A model generated the notes under the pieces. That model was not told where the DNA came from and did not search any database. It saw nothing but the letters and a program-made list of their open reading frames with translations. Positions 19,238 to 26,956 of a stretch of DNA of 64,000 bases are shown piece after piece (position 1 is the stretch's first letter; each line of letters opens with the position of its first letter). The DNA lies in assembly GCF_000235605.1 (NCBI RefSeq), contig NC_016584.1:670001-734000 (forward strand), read 5' to 3'. This stretch comes from Desulfosporosinus orientis DSM 765 (GTDB taxonomy: Bacteria; Bacillota; Desulfitobacteriia; Desulfitobacteriales; Desulfitobacteriaceae). Made by a program: the position numbers and the translations under genes.

Positions 19238-19308
19238 CTCTGAACCACCACTGGGACAAGGCTCTAATTACTTCGAATTGTCTATGACCACATAAGGAAA
19301 ATATTTTT

Positions 19309-19352
19309 AGAGGTTTCTCATGAGTTCAGTGAACTCATGAGAAACCTCTTTT
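19309..19352 (+). terminator. Displaced native groEL terminator
   Basis: A 20-bp perfect stem (19309-19328 with 19330-19349) with a one-base loop is followed by TTTT. It lies about 70 nt after the right att repeat and no plus-strand gene precedes it other than the former groEL end. It was therefore probably the groESL terminator before integration. Confidence 0.75.
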
Positions 19353-19503
19353 GTGATAGGCAGTGGATCAAAGATAACAACTATGAATTTCTGATGCAAT
19401 GTTCACTAACTACCATGTCTGCCCGGCTCAAACACAAAACTCGGATGAACTGGTAACCGAGGTTTGCTATCCGGTAAAAATGAAATAAAGTTGGTTAATG
19501 TGT

Positions 19504-19531
19504 CGGCTGTCAAAAACAGACGGCATTTTTT
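19504..19531 (+). terminator. Possible second terminator
   Basis: CGGCTGT (19504-19510) pairs with ACAGACG (19516-19522) with one mismatch, followed by a T tract. It could back up the stronger hairpin at 19309-19352. Confidence 0.35.
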
Positions 19532-19555
19532 GTCTAAGAAAACCTGCTCCTTTAA

Positions 19556-20737
19556 CTACTGCTGTATATCTAGCTTCTTGCCAATTTTTCCGGTTCGGAG
19601 GACTTTGGCATCCACCATGATTTCCACACCGGCATTTCGAAAAGATTTGCGCCAGTCCGGACCAAACGATTCCCAGGTAGTTGGGTCATGACGATGGAGC
19701 TGCGCAGAAAAACCGAGAAAATCAGAATCTAATTTTTTGGCTTTACCGACAGCCATCATAGCAAGGTCTTGTAACTTGTTGCTTATAGCAGCCTCAACAC
19801 CTTTAATATCCTCGGCACCTAGTTCAATTCCAGCGTTGTCATCTATCTCGCCTTTGGCCTCAATAGTGACATGATAAGATATGTTGTCGCCAGTAATTAG
19901 CGGTTCAATTTTACTTGTTGAACTGCCCAAAAAATAGGAAAATAACTTTCCATCTTTTTCAACCGGTATCGACATCTGACCCCTGCTTATCTTTTGGGCT
20001 ATTAGCAGATATCCCCTGGTTTCTTCTCTATTCAGCCAGCCTACAAGCTTGTCTAAGCGGAAGACAGCCAATCCTTGCATTAGATTCTGTTTGTCGGAAC
20101 CCGGCAGATTCGAAGGAACAACACTAACCAGCGTTGCGACCGCATCCTTGTCAGGACTTAATAACCAGGCTGTAAATTCACTCATGATCGTTCCATAGGA
20201 ATAGCCGGTGGCCTCCGCTTTATACTCGGCCAAGTCTTTTATTTCTGTGAAGAGCGTTTTCTCTACCGCTGCCCCTGCTTCCAACACCTGTAATGCTTCT
20301 CCTTTGGTTATAACGATTAGGTGCTTGGGTCGGGTTTGCCAAAAACGCATTACGTTTTCAATAATATCGGACATTTTTTCTCTTGCGGCCTCTTCACCAA
20401 TGAGATAGGCACTTATGTGTCCATAAAAAGGCGTACGTGACGTATGGGCGGAATAATCTAAAATAGCTTCCTGCTGTGTTAGTCCTTTGCCAACCATTAG
20501 AATATCCTGATCTACTGTTCCGGCAGATTGCTCTTCACCTTTTCCCTTGGGTTTTGGACTCATGGTTCGTGCCGAAACCGTCCACATGTCACGACCATTT
20601 TTCCGAGCATAGTCAATTCCCACGATAGTGACAACGGCTAACTTTTCAACTTCTTTGCTGTCCCAACAACCGGTCAGTAGAACAGATTGCAATAAAATAA
20701 GAATTACTAGCCCCAATGCTGAACCTCGTTTTTTCAC
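19556..20737 (-). CDS. gerAC: Spore germination protein GerAC family lipoprotein
   Basis: 393 residues. The signal peptide ends in a lipobox (LLTGCWDSKEVEKLA), with the CWD signature of Ger(x)C proteins. The body contains VTIVGIDYA and the C-terminal domain with QLHRHDPTTWESFGPDWRKSF. It is the outer lipoprotein subunit of the germinant receptor in the spore inner membrane. It begins one base after the gerAB stop and is the last gene of the gerAA-AB-AC operon. Confidence 0.93.
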   Translation of the reverse strand: MKKRGSALGLVILILLQSVLLTGCWDSKEVEKLAVVTIVGIDYARKNGRDMWTVSARTMSPKPKGKGEEQSAGTVDQDILMVGKGLTQQEAILDYSAHTSRTPFYGHISAYLIGEEAAREKMSDIIENVMRFWQTRPKHLIVITKGEALQVLEAGAAVEKTLFTEIKDLAEYKAEATGYSYGTIMSEFTAWLLSPDKDAVATLVSVVPSNLPGSDKQNLMQGLAVFRLDKLVGWLNREETRGYLLIAQKISRGQMSIPVEKDGKLFSYFLGSSTSKIEPLITGDNISYHVTIEAKGEIDDNAGIELGAEDIKGVEAAISNKLQDLAMMAVGKAKKLDSDFLGFSAQLHRHDPTTWESFGPDWRKSFRNAGVEIMVDAKVLRTGKIGKKLDIQQ

Positions 20738-20738
20738 G

Positions 20739-21794
20739 TTACTTTTTAGCTCCCTTTCCTCTGATTATGGCAACCACCAAAAGTATCAAAGGCAATCCCA
20801 CTTCGAATAGAAGCCCAAAGGGCGGCCAATTTTCACTTAGAAATTTGCTAAGTTCCGGCGTGTTTCTAAACAAAAAAGTGGCTGCAAGAATTTGGATAAG
20901 AGCCGCTGGATAAATTACGGGTTTATATGCTTTCAAAGACAGTACTTGGGCAGTTGTAAAGCAAACCAAATAGTACAGCACGTCCACTTTGATCACAATA
21001 CCGGTTATCCATAGAAAAATAATCAGAGTCTCCATCCGCTGCAGAAAATTGCCGAATTCAATGAACTTCGCCAAGTACAAAAAAGGAAACACCAAATCTC
21101 CGGTTAGGTAGGGTCCAAGGACTGCAAGGGTGATCAGGGTGTCGGCGGAGAGAAAAAATGTCACCGCCAGGAGGGTCAAAACTCCTTTAAGCTTGATTTC
21201 TTGGGGCTTGTTGACCATGGGCAGCAGGATGGCCAACGCGACAATCTCGCCGTACCAGGATGCAGGTACCACCGAACCTATAATTATTGGCGAAACCCCG
21301 CCTTCCAGAAAAGGCTGCAATTTTTCCAATTCCATACTGGGCGCTGCTAATCCCAATATAACTATTAATGAAAATACAAATAGCGGCAGTACAAACTGGG
21401 CCATGCGGGCGATAACTTCGATCCCCTTGAATGCGGCATTGGCTCCGATCAGGACTATAATGGTACTGAAAAGTACTCCAGGTGTCGCCGGCATCAGGGT
21501 ATTAGTCAGGAAATCAGAAAACTCCCGGATGACTAAGATGTTAACAACCAGAAAATAAATCACATAAGCCCCGCCCACCATCTTTCCCAAGGCTTTCCCC
21601 AAGAGGATTTCGGTATATTGGGGCAGGGTTTGCTGTGGGAACCTCTGCCCTAATTTACTTATGATCCACAGGCTTATATAACCTGCCAGTGAAGCAAACA
21701 CGGATGCTATCCAGGCAGACTGCTTGGCCCGGTCGGCAGTAATTCCGGGCACAAACAGAACTGATGTAGCCATAATTAGTAAAAACAACAACAT
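20739..21794 (-). CDS. gerAB: Spore germination permease GerAB family
   Basis: 351 residues from ATG 21794, with about ten transmembrane segments of the APC-type amino acid permease fold. It is the ligand-binding membrane subunit of the germinant receptor. The ATG starts inside helix 1. The preceding in-frame codons read DTEKLSGTQIA, the conserved GerAB N-terminus, back to an ATC (21833-21831) that sits 6 nt after GGGAGG. The true start may therefore be a rare ATC or ATA codon. The gene overlaps or abuts gerAA. Confidence 0.92.
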   Translation of the reverse strand: MLLFLLIMATSVLFVPGITADRAKQSAWIASVFASLAGYISLWIISKLGQRFPQQTLPQYTEILLGKALGKMVGGAYVIYFLVVNILVIREFSDFLTNTLMPATPGVLFSTIIVLIGANAAFKGIEVIARMAQFVLPLFVFSLIVILGLAAPSMELEKLQPFLEGGVSPIIIGSVVPASWYGEIVALAILLPMVNKPQEIKLKGVLTLLAVTFFLSADTLITLAVLGPYLTGDLVFPFLYLAKFIEFGNFLQRMETLIIFLWITGIVIKVDVLYYLVCFTTAQVLSLKAYKPVIYPAALIQILAATFLFRNTPELSKFLSENWPPFGLLFEVGLPLILLVVAIIRGKGAKK

Positions 21795-21826
21795 AGCAAT
21801 CTGTGTGCCTGAAAGTTTTTCTGTGT

Positions 21827-23482
21827 CTATGATCCTTGTCCTCCCTGATCCGGTTTTTGCGGGCCTTGGTCAGGATCCTGCCTATCTAGGTTGCCGGCAC
21901 TAAATAGCTGTGGCCGTTTCTGCATGGCCCACAAAGGCATTCGTACCATAGAATCCTTCAAATCCCTCAGACTTAGAGGTGCCAAAGGTAATAGGTAAGG
22001 AATTCCGAAAGAGCGCAGACCACAAAGATAAGTTAAGATCACCATCAGACCTAATATGATTCCCACTCCGCCAAGTATTCCTGCCAGGATAATCAATACA
22101 AACCGGAGAATCCTAATTGCCGTACCTGCGGCGTAATTGGGGATTGTGAAAGAGGCAATGGCGGTAATTGCTACAACAATTACCGATATAGGTGAGACAA
22201 GACCTGCAGTCACAGCTGATTGCCCGATGACTAAACCACCAACTGTACTAATTGCCTGACCAATGGTTTTTGGCAGCCTTACTCCAGCCTCGCGCAATAG
22301 TTCAAAGGCAAATTCTATGAAGAGAATTTCAAATACGATGGGCAAGGGTAAACCTTGCCGGGCTCCGGCAACGGTGTTGATTAGTGAAGTTGGCAGCAAC
22401 TCCAGGTGGAAGGAAAAGGCTGCTACAGTCATTGCTGGAAGCAGCATGGCAATGTTCAGAGCAAAAAAACGCAGAAGTCTGGTCATTGTGCCAAACACTG
22501 TATTGTTATAATAGTCTTCGGCAGCCTGCAGCAGGGAGATAAAAGTAACAGGTACAATAAGAGGCATTGGCGAGTTGTCTACCAATATTATTATTCGTCC
22601 CTCCAATAAGGAAGCTGTTGCTTTGTCCGGGCGCTCAGTGTATTGCACGAGCGGGAACAGAGAAATTCGCTCATCCATAATCAATTCTTCGATATGATTC
22701 CCGCTGAGTATGCTATCAACATTTATCCTGCCGATCCGCTGTTTAACCTCTTGCACGATTTTGTCATTAGCGATCCCTTCTATGTAACAAACGGCAAGTT
22801 TAGTCTTCGTTAGTAGTCCTACATGGAATCTTTCCGTTTTCAGACGGCTGGTTTTTAATCGGCGCCGGATTAAACTCAGGTTGGTATCGATACTTTCTAC
22901 GAACCCGTCCTTTGGTCCCCGCACTCCAGGTTCTGTATCTGGTTCGGAGACCGCCCTGCTTTCCCCTCCGCGGACCCCAGCTATTATTGCAGTGGTTGAT
23001 CCATCAAGCACCAGGGCTGTGTTGCCCTCTAATACTTTTTTAACCAGTTCAATCAAATCGGAAGTTGTATTGGTTTCCGCTAAGTTGATTAAACGTTCAT
23101 TAATAATCTTTAGTATATTGGACCGGGTTATATGAACAGACGAAGGTAAGGTAACAGTTTCCTGCATGACAGTTTTCAATAAGTGATCACTGATCATTTC
23201 ATAATCAGTTAACCCAGCCACATATACCACAAAGGCTCGTATAGTATGTTCGGTATTAATGATAAACTCGCGGAAAAGAATATCGGCACAGAGGTCAAAT
23301 ACTTGACGCAAAGCTTGCAGGTTGTCTTCATAACTTGCAGACAAAGGTCTTTTTTCGGTAGGTTGTTGGTCGGTGGTTTTCCTGGGGCCTTTTTTAACCA
23401 TTTTGTAATCAAATCCTGAAGTATAAGTTTTATTAGCTTTGATACTAATGCATAACGAACGGCCATTCTTTTTATACAACAA
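21827..23482 (-). CDS. gerAA: Spore germination protein GerAA family
   Basis: 551 residues. A soluble N-terminal half (EDNLQALRQVFDLCADILFREF, then VCYIEGIANDKIVQEVKQRIGRI) is followed by the GerA membrane domain with several helices (MLLPAMTVAAFSFH, LPLPIVFEILFIEFAFELLREAGVRLP in two parts, SVIVVAITAIASF). The C-terminus is Gln/Pro/Gly-rich. It is the A subunit of the germinant receptor. The listed TTG start lacks a good ribosome site; ATG about 23401 (MVKKGPRKTT) is an alternative. Confidence 0.93.
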   Translation of the reverse strand: MLYKKNGRSLCISIKANKTYTSGFDYKMVKKGPRKTTDQQPTEKRPLSASYEDNLQALRQVFDLCADILFREFIINTEHTIRAFVVYVAGLTDYEMISDHLLKTVMQETVTLPSSVHITRSNILKIINERLINLAETNTTSDLIELVKKVLEGNTALVLDGSTTAIIAGVRGGESRAVSEPDTEPGVRGPKDGFVESIDTNLSLIRRRLKTSRLKTERFHVGLLTKTKLAVCYIEGIANDKIVQEVKQRIGRINVDSILSGNHIEELIMDERISLFPLVQYTERPDKATASLLEGRIIILVDNSPMPLIVPVTFISLLQAAEDYYNNTVFGTMTRLLRFFALNIAMLLPAMTVAAFSFHLELLPTSLINTVAGARQGLPLPIVFEILFIEFAFELLREAGVRLPKTIGQAISTVGGLVIGQSAVTAGLVSPISVIVVAITAIASFTIPNYAAGTAIRILRFVLIILAGILGGVGIILGLMVILTYLCGLRSFGIPYLLPLAPLSLRDLKDSMVRMPLWAMQKRPQLFSAGNLDRQDPDQGPQKPDQGGQGS

Positions 23483-23851
23483 AGGGAGGCCGTTAAAGAT
23501 TAGTATCTAAGACACTGTTATTTACTTGTTCAATCTTGAAGTAGAGCACATAAAACTACAAGCAATTTCACACGCCTAAAGAAACTTTTTTCCACATGTT
23601 TATCACCTTAATCGTATTGGGAGTTAATTTTCTATATCTACATGTAATATAATGCCAAGAATATATGTTATTCATTCCGGTAGCTTATGCTATTTTTTCC
23701 TATTTTAGTGAGCAAAAAAGCAAAGTAAACATTATTGGCACTAATCCCAACTTAAGGTTTATATAATTTGATACAATAAAGGAGAGGGGTGCTGCTCTCC
23801 TTTTGCTTCTTCTATACTATTTTAAATATCTCCATATTGATCTCTGTTTCA
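23483..23851. other. Intergenic region upstream of gerAA
   Basis: No gene is supported. On the minus strand a TGAATA followed by CATTATA (about 23660-23690) faintly resembles forespore SigG elements, but the spacing is about 14 nt rather than 17-18, so I do not call a promoter. The hairpin at 23778-23804 lies here. Confidence 0.4.
23778..23804. terminator. Hairpin terminator
   Basis: AAAGGAGAG (23778-23786) pairs with CTCTCCTTT (23795-23803). It lies just after the 63-residue minus-strand gene and before the gerA control region. Confidence 0.6.
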
Positions 23852-24043
23852 TCAAGAATGTCCGAGTTCACTTGCAGCCTCAATATAAGCTTCATGGTAA
23901 AAGGTATCGAGCTGTCTTGGTGATGACGGTAAAGCTTGGTCCTTTAATTCACTATAAGCTTTTTCCAATTGAGAGTATTTAGCTTTAAGTTCTCCTAATT
24001 CACTAGCTAACGATTCTCTTGTAGCTTTATCCTTATGGCTCAA
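23852..24043 (-). CDS. Small coiled-coil protein of unknown function
   Basis: 63 residues, rich in Glu and Lys. Residues 8-38 (ESLASELGELKAKYSQLEKAYSELK in two parts) form a heptad coiled coil, with LDTFYHEAYIEAASELG after it. The TTG start is 8 nt from a perfect GGAGG (24052-24056), which supports translation. Function is unknown. Confidence 0.6.
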   Translation of the reverse strand: MSHKDKATRESLASELGELKAKYSQLEKAYSELKDQALPSSPRQLDTFYHEAYIEAASELGHS

Positions 24044-24272
24044 AAAGATCGCCTCCTTAATTATTAACTTTAAACCAGTATTTCCTGAATTAATGGATTT
24101 TATTGTAAATATTACGTGTAATGATCAAAAAATTAATAGCATTGAGTTAAAAATATCAAATTAGTGTCATAATAATCTGAATTATGCATGTTATGATTAA
24201 CTATAAACTTCTCATGGTTTTCTTGAAGCATATCAGTTCATCTCAACGCTGAATGACATTGGAGGAGGATCT

Positions 24273-25688
24273 ATGTTTCTAAAACCAAAATTAAAGATAA
24301 TGTCTCGTGATAATTGTGAATTAGTGCATGAAAAAACTTTAAAAGTCTTAGCTGAAACTGGCATACGTTTTGAATCTGATCAGGCATTAGCTGTCCTAAA
24401 AAGACATGGAGTGAAAATAACCGGCAAGACGGCTTACTTTAACTCTGCAATGGTCGATAGAGCGATTGCCCAGATACCTAAAAAGTTCAAGTGGATTGGA
24501 CGAAACCGCAGCCAAGATCTTATGGTTGGCGATGATTTAGTGGTATTGCCTAATGTAGGAAATATTTATGTGCAAGACCTTACATATGGACGGCGTGAAG
24601 GCAAAAAAAAAGACTTTCGAAATATTATTAAACTTCAGCAGGCGAGCCCATCGATGAATGTCAGTGGGGGGAGTCCGGTTAATATTTTAGATGTAGAACA
24701 TGATGAAAAATTTGCCACAATGTTGTTTGAAGCCATTAAACACAGCGACAAACCTATTTTAAGTCTTTGCCAAGAAGGAATTCAGAATAATCAACGTTCT
24801 CTTCTCATGCTAAAAATATCCTTAGGGAAGAATCATCTTAGGGATCAAATATACACCGGTGTCATTGTTGACCCTCTTAGCCCTCTTGCTTATGACAAGG
24901 CTGCGACGGACACAATTATTGCCTATGCTGAAGACGGCCAGGCGATTTTATTAGTTACCTGCAGCATGGCTGGTGTAACGGGACCGATTACCTTGTCTGG
25001 GATGTTAATAGCCCAAAATGCTGAGATTTTAGCAGGTCTGATTTTAACCCAAATGGTTCATCCGGGCTGCCCGGTAGTATGTGGTGTTTCATCGTCAATA
25101 GCCAATTTAAAGCAAATAGCCTATCTTACGGCAGCACCGGATATGAATATTATGACTATGGCAGGAACCGACCTTTATGAAGATTTTTATCAATTGCCCA
25201 CGCTCTTATTAGCTGGTCAAACAGACAGCAAAATGTTGGATTATCAAGCAGGTTTTGAGACTATGCAGACCCTTCTCTTACCTATTCTGGCAGGGGTCAA
25301 AATGATCCAAGAAGGCAATGGTACGCTGGACAGTTTTATGACGACATCTTTAGAGAAAATGATAATTGATGAAGAACTTATTGAAAGATCAAAACATATA
25401 GCCCGAGGACTTCCCCTTGACTCCTCAATGTTTTTGCTGGATGCTATTCACCAAGTTGGCAGCAGAGACTCATTTTTGAGTCATGAAAGTACCTTTGCTC
25501 ATTTTAAAGAACTTTGGCGGCCAACAATTTCTGAAGACAGGCCTTATTCCTTTTGGGAAAGAGACGGAAAACTTGAGATTACTTATAAAGCACATAAAGT
25601 GTGGAAAGATCGTTTGTCCAATGCACCCCAATCCATGATTTCGGAAAGTTTGGAAAAAGAATTGCTGGCTGTTATAGAGAAGATATAA
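24273..25688 (+). CDS. MttB-family (trimethylamine/glycine betaine-type) methyltransferase, non-pyrrolysine
   Basis: 471 residues, the usual length of the family. It begins MFLKPKLKIMSRDNCELVHEKTLKVLAETGI, read in two parts, typical of MttB homologues. There is no in-frame TAG, so it is the pyrrolysine-free type, like the MtgB glycine betaine methyltransferase of Desulfitobacterium. Such enzymes pass a methyl group to a corrinoid protein. No corrinoid protein or MtaA/MtrH-like partner lies nearby, so it is an orphan here and the substrate is unknown. ATG follows GGAGGAG. Confidence 0.85.
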   Translation: MFLKPKLKIMSRDNCELVHEKTLKVLAETGIRFESDQALAVLKRHGVKITGKTAYFNSAMVDRAIAQIPKKFKWIGRNRSQDLMVGDDLVVLPNVGNIYVQDLTYGRREGKKKDFRNIIKLQQASPSMNVSGGSPVNILDVEHDEKFATMLFEAIKHSDKPILSLCQEGIQNNQRSLLMLKISLGKNHLRDQIYTGVIVDPLSPLAYDKAATDTIIAYAEDGQAILLVTCSMAGVTGPITLSGMLIAQNAEILAGLILTQMVHPGCPVVCGVSSSIANLKQIAYLTAAPDMNIMTMAGTDLYEDFYQLPTLLLAGQTDSKMLDYQAGFETMQTLLLPILAGVKMIQEGNGTLDSFMTTSLEKMIIDEELIERSKHIARGLPLDSSMFLLDAIHQVGSRDSFLSHESTFAHFKELWRPTISEDRPYSFWERDGKLEITYKAHKVWKDRLSNAPQSMISESLEKELLAVIEKI

Positions 25689-25698
25689 CTTGTTTGTT

Positions 25699-25742
25699 AA
25701 AACAAAAGAGGATGCTCAAACCTGAGCATCTTCTTTTGTTTT
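25699..25742. terminator. Bidirectional terminator between convergent genes
   Basis: 20-bp arms (25699-25718 with 25723-25742) carry near-perfect pairing, with A and T tracts outside. It serves both the methyltransferase and uspA, and it overlaps the last codons of uspA. Confidence 0.85.
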
Positions 25743-26162
25743 GACAATCAAAACTGGGCAGGAGGCCTTCATTAATACTCGTTGACTAACACTACCCAGC
25801 AATGAACCCATAACAGGCCCATATCCACGGCTACCCATGACAACGAGATCGTAATTTTCATTTTCAATTTCATGGATAATTGCGGCAGCAGGATGGCCGG
25901 GCTTAAGTTTCTGCTCTATTGGAATACTTCCAACATCGACCTGAGCTAAGGTTGCTGTTAAGGATTCTTTTCCGTAAATGCTGATTTCCTCTTGAGGTAC
26001 TGTGGTCCCGCTGGAAAGTTTATAGCCTAAAGCTTCAGGGGTAAACATAACGTGCATGAGGATTATACGAGATTTAAGCGGCTTTGCCAGGGTTAAAGCT
26101 GTTAGAAAAGCATGTTTGGCAGAGTCGGAGCCATCTGTTGGAACTAAAATAGTTTTAAACAT
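25716..26162 (-). CDS. Universal stress protein UspA family
   Basis: 148 residues, a single Usp domain. The ATP-binding signature GSRGYGPVMGSLLGSVSQ is complete, as is the N-terminal ILVPTDGSDSAKHAF. These cytoplasmic proteins bind ATP and act in stress resistance. It lies downstream of the HPP gene on the same strand with a 57-nt gap, so the two may be co-transcribed. Confidence 0.93.
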   Translation of the reverse strand: MFKTILVPTDGSDSAKHAFLTALTLAKPLKSRIILMHVMFTPEALGYKLSSGTTVPQEEISIYGKESLTATLAQVDVGSIPIEQKLKPGHPAAAIIHEIENENYDLVVMGSRGYGPVMGSLLGSVSQRVLMKASCPVLIVKTKEDAQV

Positions 26163-26219
26163 GGTTTTTCTCTCCTTGAGTTTATGATATTGTTAATTGT
26201 CAATGTTTGCAAAATAATT

Positions 26220-26810
26220 CTAAAACCAATATTTCGGGTATTGTCTGTTTGGAGAAAGATTGTTAACGATAAGACCAATTACTACTAAAATAACGGCACC
26301 TAAAGCAATGGGATTAAAGACATAGAAGGGATGAGCTTTGCTTAGTACCGCAAACAGTGCGGTTGCCCCTCCCGGCGGATGCGTTGTCTTAGTTAGAATC
26401 ATAATTACTAAAGCCAGAGCAGTTCCTAAGGCTGGGGACCACCAAGTCAGACCAAATAGCAGGAAAGTGGACACTCCTGCCACCGCTGAAAGGATGTGTC
26501 CCATAATCACGTTGCGGGGCTGGGATAAAGGAGCATCGGGAACACCGTAAACCAGAACAGCCGAAGCACCGAAAGAGGCAACAATCGGAACAGAGAATTC
26601 TTGAGCAAATAAGGCTATTGCAGTAATCCCTAAAAATGCTCCCAGCCAAGTTAGAATAACATCTAAAGGCGGCGGAGTGACAAGGGGGGTAGTCCTCTTG
26701 TGGCCTTTTAGTTTACTTAAGTATTTGTTTAACCAAGTCGGTACCTCCAGGAACATTGTTTTCCCTTTATGTAGGGAGATAAGGTCTCTTGATTCATTGG
26801 CTTGTTGCAA
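26220..26810 (-). CDS. HPP family membrane protein
   Basis: 196 residues with four predicted membrane segments and the HPP motif in THPPGGATALFA. HPP proteins are linked to nitrite or anion transport in other organisms, but no substrate is shown here. TTG 26810 follows GGGGAG; an ATG at 26756 (MFLEVPTWLNKYL) behind AAGGG is equally plausible and would give 178 residues. Confidence 0.85.
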   Translation of the reverse strand: MQQANESRDLISLHKGKTMFLEVPTWLNKYLSKLKGHKRTTPLVTPPPLDVILTWLGAFLGITAIALFAQEFSVPIVASFGASAVLVYGVPDAPLSQPRNVIMGHILSAVAGVSTFLLFGLTWWSPALGTALALVIMILTKTTHPPGGATALFAVLSKAHPFYVFNPIALGAVILVVIGLIVNNLSPNRQYPKYWF

Positions 26811-26956
26811 CTCAATTCACTCCCCTTTATTTGTTGTCGTCATGAATAACCTGATTATAGTTGGATAATGGGAGTGATGTTGTGAATTGAGTCACACTTT
26901 TGCAATCTCAATAGAAATGATTTTTCTTCGACGAATTCCTTAATAAGGCAGGGAAA

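Larger units (their letters stand above)
18926..19308. other. Right end of the element and groEL downstream region
   Basis: No gene is supported. CAAGTATT (19030-19037) and AATACTTG (19055-19062) form an inverted repeat that could end the ATPase transcript or bind an accessory protein. The arm-type pair at 19094-19111 and the att repeat at 19214-19237 follow. The remaining sequence up to 19308 is the original groEL 3' flank. Confidence 0.55.

Noticed and set aside
19211-19240. A second groEL gene fragment
   Set aside because: Only 24 bases match, with no homology before them, so it is the att copy and not a gene remnant.
23655-23700. SigG-type promoter for gerAA
   Set aside because: TGAATA and CATTATA are 14 nt apart, too close for a normal SigG promoter.
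24273-25688. Pyrrolysine-containing MttB
   Set aside because: There is no in-frame TAG, and the protein reads through without a stop.
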